Of a stretch of DNA of 64,000 nt, positions 53,044-60,120 are shown piece after piece. The position numbers and the translations under genes were made by a program. Source of the stretch: Bacteroidota bacterium (GTDB lineage Bacteria; Bacteroidota; Bacteroidia; Cytophagales; Cyclobacteriaceae); contig JAEZGH010000025.1 in assembly GCA_023417065.1 (NCBI GenBank), positions 67,841 through 131,840 of the forward strand, read 5' to 3'. The first letter of the stretch is position 1. Each line of letters begins with the position of its first letter. The notes beneath the pieces are model-generated. The model had not been told where the DNA came from, searched no databases, and saw only the letters and a list, made by a program, of their open reading frames with translations.

Positions 53044-55326
53044 TCAATCTTCCAAATAGCCTTTACTGCTACCATAGCCGTATCCGTAAGGGCCTACACC
53101 ACTTCTGTTCACGCCGTTCAATACCACGAAAGGTCTTGGTAGCTTCTGGTTTTCTACGATATCTTGTATGATCTGCAAGTGCGGTTTACGTGTTACGCCT
53201 GAACGCACCACATACATTGTTGCGTCAGCCATGTCTTTAATTTGAAGGGCATCTGCAACAAGACCCACTGGCGGAGCATCAAGAATCATGAAGTCATATT
53301 CCGCGCTCAGTTTCGCGATAAGATCACGGAGGCGCGGTGAGAGTGTCAGCTCACTCGGGTTCGGCGGCTTCGGCCCGCTGGCGATAAAGTCGAGGTTTCG
53401 GTGCAATCCCGAATTGCGAATAATTTCCTTATGATTAAGGCGCGAGTCGACCAGATAGTCAACCACCCCGGCACGGCGCTCTGTATCTTTAATTCCCAGG
53501 TAAGCTTCCTGTTTCGGTTTTCTCAGGTCAAGTTCGACGATGATCACGCGTTTGTTGGTGAGCGCCATTGTCATGGCCAGGTTTATACTAATGAACGACT
53601 TTCCTTCACCCGACAAACTCGATGTAATCAAAAGTGATTTGAGATCCTTTTCAGGCATAATATAAGACAGGTTCGCACGCAGCAGGCGGAACATTTCCGA
53701 CACCACGGTGCGGCTATCTTTTTTGACCACGACTGTCTCCTTCTTCTTACTTTGAGAAAGCACCGCCGCCACAGGAGCCGTCGTGGCTTCTTCAATATCC
53801 TGCTGGGTCATCACCTTGTCGTTAAGGCTTTCCACCACAAACGCGATTCCGGAAGGCAATGCTAATCCCAGGAAGATGGCTATCAGCCATACTTGTGCAG
53901 CTTTAGGGGCTGCAGGGATGGTACTTGCCGCAGCAGGTTCAACAATTTGTCCGGCAGGCGTTGTGGCCTGTTGACGGATTGCTGACTCTTCGCGTTTTTC
54001 CAAAAGGTAGAGGAACAGGTTTTCCTTTATATTCTTTATCCTTTCGATTTCAATCAACTCCCGTTCACGACGCGGAAGGTTTGCCATCCGTCCGGAGAGG
54101 CTTTGCTTCTGATTCTGAAACGAATTCACGGTGATTTCGAGGTCACGACGCATCGACTGGATGTTCTCTACTATCGTCCCGCGAAGGTTTTGGATTTGCT
54201 TTTCGATCAGTTTCAATTCCGGGTGCCCCAGCCCCATGCTGGCGCGTTTCCGTTCCCTTTCAGCGAGGATCTCGTTGAATTGAGCAATTTGTTGGGAAAT
54301 CGTGAGGTTTTGCAGGGCGAGGTTCGTAGGTACGAACTCGAAATTCTGGTTCTTCGCGAGTATCTCTTCGATCGTACGAAGAATTTCAAGCTGAACGTGG
54401 GTCTCGGAGATTTGCTTGTCGTAATTCGCAAGCTCATTCATCAGCATGCTTCCCTGCGTGCTGAGTTCCATCACGTTGAACTGACGCTTATACGATTCTA
54501 CGTTTTGTTCAGCCTGCGTCAGCTCCTGGTTTATCATGTACACGCGCTCATTTATCAGCTCGATTGTGCCCTGATAAACGCTGTTCTTGTCGTTTACGGT
54601 CTTCTGATTATAGGCGGCGATAGTTGCGTTGAGGATGTCCTTCGCACGTTGATGGGACTCGTCCTTAATGCTTAACTGGAGTGTACTGGATTTGTCACCG
54701 ACGATATCAATTTCGAGGCGCGAGTTGAGGTTCCACGCCATTCCTTCCTCGCCCATGATTTCCAGCTCGATGGTACCGTTTACCAATCTGTCGGCGATAT
54801 AGGTGAGGGTAAGGTCGCCGGTAGGGGTTTCAAGTTTCTTTCCAAATTCCCCTGAGTAAGTACCCGTTTCTGTTTCAAGCTGATACTGGCCATTGGAGCC
54901 GAGGATAATGTTTCCGAGAAGGCCGGCGTGTTCGTACGCGGGTTCCCAGTTCGCCACCTGGACAGGCGAATTTTTATAAAGCACCCTTCGTTTGTATCCG
55001 TCAACGTTGACGTAGTTGTACTGCAAGCCCAATTTTCTAACGACTTCCCGAAGAATGATCGTTGAACGAAGCACCATAGCTTCGTTTTCGAGGTTTTTGC
55101 TCATGCCGCCCATACCGAGTTCGGCAAAAATCGCCTCCTCGGTCAGACGTCCTCCTCCGGATTTTTCGTCCTGTATCATCAACAGGGCAATGGCTTCATA
55201 TTTCGGAGGCGTAACATAGAGGTATGCATACGCGGCGAAAAGTGAGATCGGCAGTATGGTGATGAACAGATACCAGTAGTTAAGACCCTTCGCGATGACT
55301 TTCTGAAAATTCGGTTGATCTGCCAT
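53044..55326 (-). CDS. Polysaccharide co-polymerase/tyrosine autokinase (Wzc-like)
   Basis: The 760-residue protein has a Wzz domain with a first membrane helix (YWYLFITILPISLFAAYAYL), a long coiled-coil periplasmic region (about 100-480), a GNVR-like region and a second helix (AAQVWLIAIFLGLALPSGIA). The cytoplasmic BY-kinase domain carries Walker A (SSLSGEGKSFISIN, about 573), Walker A' (VIIVELDLRKP, with E-L-D-L-R where D-x-D is usual) and Walker B (FMILDAPPVG). The C-terminal Tyr cluster (GPYGYGYGSSKGYLED) is the autophosphorylation tail. It controls chain length and export with the Wza-like protein at 30541. It is the first structural gene after the UpxY-like gene. Confidence 0.93.
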   Translation of the reverse strand: MADQPNFQKVIAKGLNYWYLFITILPISLFAAYAYLYVTPPKYEAIALLMIQDEKSGGGRLTEEAIFAELGMGGMSKNLENEAMVLRSTIILREVVRKLGLQYNYVNVDGYKRRVLYKNSPVQVANWEPAYEHAGLLGNIILGSNGQYQLETETGTYSGEFGKKLETPTGDLTLTYIADRLVNGTIELEIMGEEGMAWNLNSRLEIDIVGDKSSTLQLSIKDESHQRAKDILNATIAAYNQKTVNDKNSVYQGTIELINERVYMINQELTQAEQNVESYKRQFNVMELSTQGSMLMNELANYDKQISETHVQLEILRTIEEILAKNQNFEFVPTNLALQNLTISQQIAQFNEILAERERKRASMGLGHPELKLIEKQIQNLRGTIVENIQSMRRDLEITVNSFQNQKQSLSGRMANLPRRERELIEIERIKNIKENLFLYLLEKREESAIRQQATTPAGQIVEPAAASTIPAAPKAAQVWLIAIFLGLALPSGIAFVVESLNDKVMTQQDIEEATTAPVAAVLSQSKKKETVVVKKDSRTVVSEMFRLLRANLSYIMPEKDLKSLLITSSLSGEGKSFISINLAMTMALTNKRVIIVELDLRKPKQEAYLGIKDTERRAGVVDYLVDSRLNHKEIIRNSGLHRNLDFIASGPKPPNPSELTLSPRLRDLIAKLSAEYDFMILDAPPVGLVADALQIKDMADATMYVVRSGVTRKPHLQIIQDIVENQKLPRPFVVLNGVNRSGVGPYGYGYGSSKGYLED

Positions 55327-55530
55327 AATTGAAATGAGTGATAATCTATTCCCTGCTTCGCTTAAAAATGCTTTGCTAAACTTTTCGTGTAAACGTTTAG
55401 TCGAAAAATCCTATAGTACGTGAATAGCCTTGTTGGAGAGATTGATGGCGCAACTTTTATTTCCGGGCACAGCTTCGCCCCTTCGGTCCCATGACCTACA
55501 CCTAAAAATTCGTAAATTGTTGCCCACCAA

Positions 55531-56052
55531 CTAATTGACACCAACTATTAGCTTCCTTCGAAGATATTTAGAAGAAATGTTTACCAAAAGTGAACGTTCC
55601 AACTGGTCGATCCTGATCACAACTTTCTTGCGCCCTTTCACTTCGATCAACTCGCCGGTCAGACCCATCAGTTTTCCGCTGATCACCTCAATCGGATCCC
55701 CAGGTTCAAAGACTTCAGCAGAAATCTCCAGATCATCCCCATCCGCCAGGAGTCTCCTTATTATACTTATCTGGTATTCGGGAATCACCACCGGTTTTTC
55801 CGCGAAAGAGATAAATTTAACCACTCCAGGGGTACTTAAGACGCTAAGGTAATCTTTCGGTGCAATCTTGACAAAAACGTAAGATTTTATCAACGGCTCC
55901 TCTACGCTTTTTTTCCGGTCACTCCATTGCCGCAACTCCCTTTTCAAGGGCAGATATGCCTCGATCGACGTTGCGCTGAGCCAGTTACGAATTCGTTTCT
56001 CAAAATTGGACCTGGTATAAACGGCATACCAATTGAACGAATTGTGTTCCAT
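55531..56052 (-). CDS. NusG-like antitermination factor (UpxY/RfaH type)
   Basis: The 173-residue protein has a NusG N-terminal domain (WYAVYTRSNFEKRIRNWLSA, IEAYLPLKRELRQWSDRKKS, PLIKSYVFVKI) and a C-terminal KOW domain (FEPGDPIEVISGKLMGLTGE, LIEVKGRKKVVIRIDQL). The divergence from housekeeping NusG and its place at the head of the polysaccharide operon match the UpxY/RfaH group, which load onto RNA polymerase at the leader of their own operon and prevent early termination over long distances. The 18-gene, 20-kb minus-strand operon downstream fits this need. The leader upstream has a hairpin (see separate entry). Confidence 0.92.
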   Translation of the reverse strand: MEHNSFNWYAVYTRSNFEKRIRNWLSATSIEAYLPLKRELRQWSDRKKSVEEPLIKSYVFVKIAPKDYLSVLSTPGVVKFISFAEKPVVIPEYQISIIRRLLADGDDLEISAEVFEPGDPIEVISGKLMGLTGELIEVKGRKKVVIRIDQLERSLLVNISSKYLRRKLIVGVN

Positions 56053-56417
56053 GTTTCAACGGTTTCAAAAAACTGGCTCCGCCCTGCGTTTTAAGGACGA
56101 AACTCCCCGCACAAATTTGACGTTCTGCTGAACACAATTATCCTGAGTAGCAGATTAAAACCCCTCCAGACTTATCGACCTGTATTCACGACGAAATCGC
56201 TCCCCGGGAAGTGATTTCAATCCTTAAATATAGCAATAATCGCCGATTTAAAACCGCCCGGTAGGGCTTCAGGGGCCGGAAAGGCTTCCCAATGTTCAGG
56301 AAACAATACACAGGTGAGTCATTATCAATTAATTATGATTTACCACCGGGCGCGGAAGCGGTCGTGGCTGCAATTTGCGGGGTTTAACCCGATGACGGCT
56401 ATTTTTTTTGCGACCAC
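56053..56417 (-). promoter_or_regulatory. Leader/promoter region of the polysaccharide operon
   Basis: These 365 bases hold no gene. On the minus strand a promoter-like TATATTTA (56225-56232; seven of eight to TAnnTTTG) is followed by a hairpin with GAAATC/GATTTC arms (56193-56198 and 56213-56218) and a GC-rich inner part. The remaining roughly 140 bases run to the UpxY-like start codon. A hairpin early in the transcript is the kind of element RfaH/UpxY-type factors use for recruitment by pausing polymerase; this is inferred. Confidence 0.45.
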
Positions 56418-58145
56418 CTACTGGATTTCGTGCCATTCCGCCCACTCTAATCCGCCAGGCAGCGGTTCGGGATTGAATTCCAGGTGAATGACACGGCGGC
56501 TCTTCTCGCTGGTCACCTTTGAAGATGCGTGCAAAAGCAGGGGCTTCATAACCTGAACTCCGCGGGCTTCAACCTCGCAAACATAGGGAACACTATTCTG
56601 CGTGATTACGCGGATTTCTTCGTCACTGAGTCTTTTGTTGTGCGACCCCGGTATGACCTTTAGTGCACCATTGTTTTCATTCGCGTCGTCCAAATGAATC
56701 CTTACAGTGATCGTTTTCTTGAGACAGTCTTCGGGAGGAATAACACCCAAAGCGCCGCCCTTCCGGGTCCAACCCGTGAAACCATCTGTTTCTTTCTTCT
56801 CCTTAGCATTGATAACGACGTCCTGATGCCAGGTGACATACCAGTTAGCGCTCACGCTCTTGTCAAAGAAGACTGACTTTGTCAGTTGCAGCCTGGGATC
56901 AATAGCTCTCAGCATCTGTTTGAGGTTGTTGTTAAAGACCAGTTCTTTCAACTTCGGAACCTGGTTCAATACATCCCGGATAGCGTGCGCTTCGGTCTTC
57001 CCCTCAGACGTCAGGTAGTTATGTATAGCATTCCGGATAACGTTTATTTCCTTCCTCGTATAAACATGATGCAGGATAAAAAATCCTTTGTGCCGAAGCT
57101 TCTGAAGGCTGTTTTGAATTGTGGCGCTGTTGAACTCATATTGATAAAGATCCAGCGCGTGTTCAAAGGTTTCTTTGATGCGGCGTTTCAGGCGCTCCGG
57201 TGCAATTATCTTAACCCGGTCACCAAAGCCAAGCAGTTCGCGCTCCAGTTCAAAATTCAACTGCACCTTCATGCTGAAGACAGTTCCTTCCGGCGTCGTT
57301 TCAACAACTTCCTGCGAATGATGGATCGGTTTTGTCAATATATAAGGAGCTGCCTTGTGGTCTGCGAGCAAGAGCACCTTCGATGGCTCTTCATTTGGGT
57401 TAACGGTAACACCAAGCACATCGTTAAGATAGGTTTTCAAGTTGAAATCGTTCCGTGGCAGGTACTTCACGTCACATTCTCCTAAAGTCAAGATACGATC
57501 CAACGCTAGTGTGAGGATGGGCGCATTCCGCTTTCTCACTCCAAGAACAAACCACCTGTTACGATATTCTTTAAGATAATACGGGTGGAATGGAAATGTA
57601 TCCGGCCTGCGCGCTTTAAACGACTGATAACATATTGTAACTGTACACTTTTTGATGATTGCCTGATACAGCGTGTCGATGTGCTCCAGGCCCCGGAGAT
57701 TTTCATTCTTTTCGAAGTCAATGACCGGCTCCTGATTCGTTTTTGCTGAATGGATTTTATTTTCCAATCGCTGAACCATGCCACTGAGTTCCTGGAAGTG
57801 ACTGAAGCCTTTGAACTGGCGCAGGATTTCAACTACTTCAGTCAGCTTTCCCAGGTCCTGGTCTGTTAATGGGATGTTGGTTATCGAATAGTCGGGATCT
57901 TCATAGGTGTAGTATTTCTTTTCAAGAACGATAATCGGAGCATTGTAACCGAGTTTATCACTGCGCATCATCTGGATATCCATCTGAACGGAACGCCGGC
58001 TTACGCCTTTGTCAATTCCTTCATATTCGTAAAGTGCTTCAGAACACGCTTCAATGAGATCATCAAGTGTCCACCTGCGATGACGGTTTCTGAGGCAGTT
58101 GTCGATCGTACGATATCGGATAAGCGCGTTGCGATTTACAGGCAT
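56418..58145 (-). CDS. HTH-WYL regulator fused to a phytanoyl-CoA dioxygenase-like domain
   Basis: The start is set at ATG 58145 (MPVNRNALIRYRTIDNCL), where HTH-WYL proteins usually begin; the frame is open to 58229. The 575-residue product has an N-terminal winged HTH (1-65), a WYL domain (about 150-240; TFPFHPYYLKEYRNRWFVLG), a WCX-like extension (about 255-335; KVLLLADHKAAPYILTKPIH) and, without a break, a PhyH domain (345-575). The last carries the Fe site WHQD (H440, D442) with distal H539 (LLLHASSK), and a 2-oxoglutarate-binding Arg candidate at 550-551. WYL proteins are regulators that can sense nucleic acids; PhyH enzymes hydroxylate with Fe(II) and 2-oxoglutarate. It is divergent from the slipin-RtcB genes. 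Confidence 0.85.
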   Translation of the reverse strand: MPVNRNALIRYRTIDNCLRNRHRRWTLDDLIEACSEALYEYEGIDKGVSRRSVQMDIQMMRSDKLGYNAPIIVLEKKYYTYEDPDYSITNIPLTDQDLGKLTEVVEILRQFKGFSHFQELSGMVQRLENKIHSAKTNQEPVIDFEKNENLRGLEHIDTLYQAIIKKCTVTICYQSFKARRPDTFPFHPYYLKEYRNRWFVLGVRKRNAPILTLALDRILTLGECDVKYLPRNDFNLKTYLNDVLGVTVNPNEEPSKVLLLADHKAAPYILTKPIHHSQEVVETTPEGTVFSMKVQLNFELERELLGFGDRVKIIAPERLKRRIKETFEHALDLYQYEFNSATIQNSLQKLRHKGFFILHHVYTRKEINVIRNAIHNYLTSEGKTEAHAIRDVLNQVPKLKELVFNNNLKQMLRAIDPRLQLTKSVFFDKSVSANWYVTWHQDVVINAKEKKETDGFTGWTRKGGALGVIPPEDCLKKTITVRIHLDDANENNGALKVIPGSHNKRLSDEEIRVITQNSVPYVCEVEARGVQVMKPLLLHASSKVTSEKSRRVIHLEFNPEPLPGGLEWAEWHEIQ

Positions 58146-58490
58146 CGGAAATTTTTTTTTATAGAAAACGTATTTTTCCTGAACTGCGCAAAAAGACTGC
58201 GCAATTACCGACCACCTTTGAATCATCATTACGCGATAGATGATAAGAACGGCAACCCTCCCCTTGAATCCGCAAGGGGAGGTTATTAAAAGCTTCAGGA
58301 GTTTATTGACAGGAATGGCTGTAGCTGATAGCCGAAACTTGTATAAGATATTCGTCCTCCTAAAAGGACAAAAGATCTTTCTCTGTGACTATGTCTGGAG
58401 AAAGCGGGGAAAAACAAAGCTTAAGACTTGATGAGCGTTTCGAATGGCGCCATAGTGTCGTACTGCGATGTAGTGCGATATGCTGCTGAG
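58146..58490. other. Divergent intergenic region, proximal part
   Basis: No gene is visible. This part lies between the WYL-PhyH start and the tRNA-like units and should contain the promoter of the regulator. A T-loop-like TTCGAAT occurs at 58439-58445 but lacks a proper stem. Confidence 0.45.
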
Positions 58491-58495
58491 CCGAT

Positions 58496-58545
58496 GTTGT
58501 CTCCCACAACTTGTAAGGCGAAGGTTCGAATCCTTCTCCCGACTA
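58496..58545 (+). ncRNA. Degenerate tRNA-like unit A (3' half: anticodon-like and T arms)
   Basis: A GTTG/CAAC stem with a seven-base loop (58496-58510) resembles an anticodon arm. It is followed by a perfect T arm: GAAGG (58520-58524), loop TTCGAAT, CCTTC (58532-58536), then an acceptor-like TCCCGAC. The nine-base spacer between arms is longer than in most class I tRNAs. No matching 5' acceptor strand or D arm is found upstream, so this cannot be a normal tRNA. Confidence 0.6.
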
Positions 58546-58547
58546 AA

Positions 58548-58610
58548 GCGGGATAACTCAGTTTGGTTAGAGTAACAAGAAAGCTGCGGGTTCGAGCCCC
58601 GCCCATTGTA
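58548..58610 (+). ncRNA. Degenerate tRNA-like unit B (acceptor 5' strand, D arm, T arm; no anticodon arm)
   Basis: The unit starts two bases after unit A. It has an acceptor-like GCGGGAT (58548-58554), a D arm (CTC 58557-58559, loop with TTTGGTTA, GAG 58570-58572) and a perfect T arm (GCGGG 58586-58590, loop TTCGAGC, CCCGC 58598-58602). Only 13 bases separate the D and T arms where about 23 are needed, so the anticodon arm is missing. The 3' strand does not pair with the 5' acceptor strand. Confidence 0.65.
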
Positions 58611-58665
58611 AAGTGGTAGCTCAATTGGTAGAGCAAATGGATTGCGGATCCATGACTTCGAAGCT
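58611..58665 (+). ncRNA. Degenerate tRNA-like unit C (D arm and anticodon arm; no T arm)
   Basis: The unit follows unit B without a gap. It has a canonical TAGCTC start of a D arm (GCTC 58619-58622, loop AATTGGTA, GAGC 58631-58634) and a full anticodon arm (ATGGA 58637-58641, loop TTGCGGA, TCCAT 58649-58653) with nominal anticodon GCG (Arg). After this the tRNA pattern is lost; the next TTCGAAG has no stem. No 3' acceptor strand is present. Confidence 0.65.
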
Positions 58666-58799
58666 GAACCCTTCTAAAAAGGTTTGTCTCTGAAAGTAGT
58701 TCGGGGCAGATCAGATCAAGTGATTTGAATCGCAGGAAACAAAACACCGGATCAGTCTTTCGCGAACCTGAAGTGCAGGGATACCGGATGGTACGTTAG

Positions 58800-58846
58800 C
58801 CAGCTTTTCCAATCACAAGCCCGTTATAAAACGGGATACCGGCTGG
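58800..58846 (+). ncRNA. Structured leader element upstream of the slipin gene
   Basis: An inner hairpin CCCGTT/AACGGG (58820-58825 with 58830-58835, loop ATAA) is enclosed by CCAGC (58800-58804) and GCTGG (58842-58846). The word GGGATACCGG occurs here (58833-58842) and also at 58778-58787, 55 bases upstream. It is probably transcribed as part of the leader of the slipin mRNA or of a longer non-coding RNA with the tRNA-like units. Confidence 0.4.
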
Positions 58847-58958
58847 AAAACCTGATTGATCTTACCAACCTTAACTGAACTTCCGTTCACGCGGGACGAT
58901 GTGCATCGAACTACTTTTTTTAATTAAGAAAGAAACTGTTGAACATAATTCATATACG

Positions 58959-60059
58959 ATGAAAAGGGTAAGAATCAACACTGGTAAAATTGGTCTGGTG
59001 TTCAGAAATGGTAACTACAAAAAGGTAATCACCGAAGGCGCATACTGGTTGCTCCCGAATGAAAGCGTACACCTATACGGCCTCACGCGACCATTCTATC
59101 CTGTCATCGACCTGAATATCCTGTTGAAGGATGAGCAGCTTACTGATATGCTGAGCGTGGTGGAGGTGAAAGACAACGAGATCGCACTGCAGTATGAAAA
59201 TGGTAACTTCAAAAATGTACTGGGTGCCGGAAGATATGCCTTTTGGAAAGGTGTGACTGAATACACTTTTACGAAAGCTGACTTGTCGAAGATTGAGATC
59301 ACCGAGGACATCGACGCGAACACGCTGATGCGAAAGGAGGTTCTACCTTTCGTGCGGGTGTATGTCGTAGAGTCCTTCGAAAAAGGTATTTTGTTAATTG
59401 ATGGTAAGTTCTCAAAAGTGCTCGACACCGGAACCTACTACTTCTGGAAAAACGCTGTAGTAGTCACCGTAATGAAGGCCGACCTGCGTCAGCTACAATT
59501 GGAGATATCCGGTCAGGAAATGCTAACGAAGGACAAGGCCGCCCTGCGGATGAACTTCTATACGCAATACAAGGTAGTGGATATCATCAGGGCTTTGATT
59601 GAAAACAAAGACTACGAGAAGCAGCTATATATCCTGATGCAGCTGGCCCTGCGTGAGTATGCAGGCACGCTTACGCTTGATGAACTTCTGGAGAAGAAGG
59701 ATTCTATTGCAGCGTACGTGTTGACTACATTGAAAGACAAGGCCGCGAAGCTAGGTGTTGAAATTCGTGATTGTGGCGTTCGGGACATCATCCTGCCTGG
59801 TGAAATGAAAGAAATCATGAACCAGGTATTGGTTGCCCAGAAGAAAGCTGAAGCGAACGTAATCATGCGGCGTGAAGAGACGGCATCCACCAGGAGCCTG
59901 CTCAACACGGCTAAGCTGATGGAGGATAACGCGATGCTGTTTAAGCTGAAGGAAATGGAATACGTTGAGAAAATCGCGGACAAGATCAACAGCATCTCAC
60001 TGTCCGGCGGCAATCAGATTGTCGATCAATTGCGGGATATCTTTATCCCGAAGAAGTAA
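58959..60059 (+). CDS. Slipin/SPFH (band 7) family protein
   Basis: The start is set at ATG 58959 (MKRVRINTGKIGLVF), giving 366 residues; a frame extension to 58899 has no family character. The N-terminal half contains repeated beta motifs (RNGNYKKVITEGAYWLLPNE, YENGNFKNVLGAGRYAFWKG, IDGKFSKVLDTGTYYFWKNA), a threefold duplication. The SPFH domain follows (about 175-300; TKDKAALRMNFYTQYKVVDI, LREYAGTLTLDELLEKKDSI, LGVEIRDCGVRDIILPGEMK), then a helical tail (EANVIMRREETASTRSLLNT). It lacks the N-terminal membrane helix of stomatin-like proteins and so may form soluble ring assemblies. It is separated from rtcB by a terminator and 61 bases. Slipin-RtcB pairs suggest a joint role in RNA damage response. 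Confidence 0.88.
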   Translation: MKRVRINTGKIGLVFRNGNYKKVITEGAYWLLPNESVHLYGLTRPFYPVIDLNILLKDEQLTDMLSVVEVKDNEIALQYENGNFKNVLGAGRYAFWKGVTEYTFTKADLSKIEITEDIDANTLMRKEVLPFVRVYVVESFEKGILLIDGKFSKVLDTGTYYFWKNAVVVTVMKADLRQLQLEISGQEMLTKDKAALRMNFYTQYKVVDIIRALIENKDYEKQLYILMQLALREYAGTLTLDELLEKKDSIAAYVLTTLKDKAAKLGVEIRDCGVRDIILPGEMKEIMNQVLVAQKKAEANVIMRREETASTRSLLNTAKLMEDNAMLFKLKEMEYVEKIADKINSISLSGGNQIVDQLRDIFIPKK

Positions 60060-60070
60060 TGTTTAACCAG

Positions 60071-60097
60071 AGGGCGCCGCATCTGGCGCCCTTTTTT
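60071..60097 (+). terminator. Rho-independent terminator between slipin and rtcB genes
   Basis: A perfect eight-pair stem AGGGCGCC (60071-60078) with GGCGCCCT (60085-60092), a six-base loop, and a run of six T residues. It begins 12 bases after the slipin stop codon and 24 bases before the RtcB start, so it would reduce read-through into rtcB unless rtcB has its own promoter. Confidence 0.85.
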
Positions 60098-60120
60098 ATA
60101 ATATTTGGCGAACAAAGAAA

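Noticed and set aside
55362..55544. 60-codon minus-strand frame between the UpxY-like and autokinase genes
   Set aside because: Overlaps the end of the UpxY-like gene and has no protein-like features; probably chance.
30541..56052. Exosortase-linked (PEP-CTERM type) exopolysaccharide cluster
   Set aside because: Asparagine-synthase-like and deacetylase genes hint at it, but no exosortase or sorting-signal gene is visible.
58439..58445. A fourth tRNA T-loop (TTCGAAT) upstream of unit A
   Set aside because: The flanking bases do not form the required five-pair stem, so it may be coincidence.
58496..58665. Functional tRNA genes
   Set aside because: None of the three units has a complete cloverleaf or a paired acceptor stem.
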